Of a stretch of DNA of 6,383 nt, positions 6,336-6,383 are shown one piece after another (within the stretch, counting starts at the first letter, position 1; each line of letters begins with the position of its first letter). The stretch spans positions 1-6,383 of the forward strand of contig CALBTQ010000711.1 in assembly GCA_937967875.1 (NCBI GenBank), given 5' to 3'. The notes beneath the pieces were generated by a model that saw nothing but the letters and a program-made list of their open reading frames with translations, was not told the origin of the DNA and made no database searches. A program made the position numbers and the translations under genes. The DNA comes from an uncultured Pseudomonadota bacterium (GTDB lineage Bacteria > Lernaellota > Lernaellaia > Lernaellales > Lernaellaceae).

Positions 6336-6383
6336 AGATCGGAAGAGCACACGTCTGAACTCCAGTCACCGAATACGAACTCG
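6336..6383 (+). other. Illumina Read 2 adapter, index and P7 tail (artifact)
   Basis: Bases 6336-6369 are the TruSeq Read 2 adapter (AGATCGGAAGAGC through CCAGTCAC). The next eight bases, CGAATACG (6370-6377), fit an i7 sample index. AACTCG (6378-6383) is one mismatch from the ATCTCG that begins the remaining P7 sequence. No genomic information is present here, and reading through it on the minus strand gives the well-known false peptides MCSSDL and MTGVQTCALPI. Confidence 0.98.

Noticed and set aside
6335..6352. Start codon at 6352 for the right-end gene
   Set aside because: These bases are Illumina adapter apart from 6335. The peptide MCSSDL is a known adapter translation, so the gene is truncated rather than starting here.

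Overview
This window is a bacterial metagenome-style contig of fairly high GC content, with Illumina library adapter left at both ends. Bases 1-45 are the P5/Read 1 adapter. Bases 6336-6383 are the Read 2 adapter plus index and a piece of the P7 tail. Only about 46-6335 is biological sequence. The gene content (Fe-dependent alcohol dehydrogenase, SCP2-like protein, DUF2804 protein, large signal-peptide membrane proteins) would suit an environmental Gram-negative lineage of the former Deltaproteobacteria type. No marker gene is present, so the lineage cannot be fixed.

Layout. 46-245 is a leader without a gene; it holds an 8-bp perfect hairpin and only weak promoter candidates. 246-791 (+) encodes a 181-aa SCP2-like (sterol carrier/lipid-binding fold) protein. 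820-1995 (+) encodes a complete type III iron-containing alcohol dehydrogenase with all metal-ligand positions. The two are 28 bp apart and probably form an operon, closed by a strong intrinsic terminator at 2018-2053. The T-tract of that terminator runs into a candidate promoter for the next gene, a DUF2804-family protein (2117-3181, +). The DUF2804 gene meets the opposing operon tail-to-tail with only 4 bp between stop codons, and both stops lie inside a palindrome.

The minus strand from 6335 down to 3186 carries two overlapping genes (ATGA overlap). The upstream one is cut by the contig end. Both encode extracytoplasmic beta-rich proteins with a three-helix C-terminal membrane region, and they are visibly paralogous. 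I do not recognise the family, and this pair is the least explained part of the window.

How the genes may work together: the plus-strand genes suggest metabolism of a hydrophobic alcohol, aldehyde or lipid, with the SCP2-like protein as a possible carrier, but this is inference. The minus-strand pair looks like a membrane-anchored surface or periplasmic complex made by gene duplication, with no evident link to the plus-strand genes. I saw no RNA gene, CRISPR array, insertion sequence or phage gene. The clearest unusual facts are the adapter ends, which create false protein N-termini, and the duplicated membrane protein pair.
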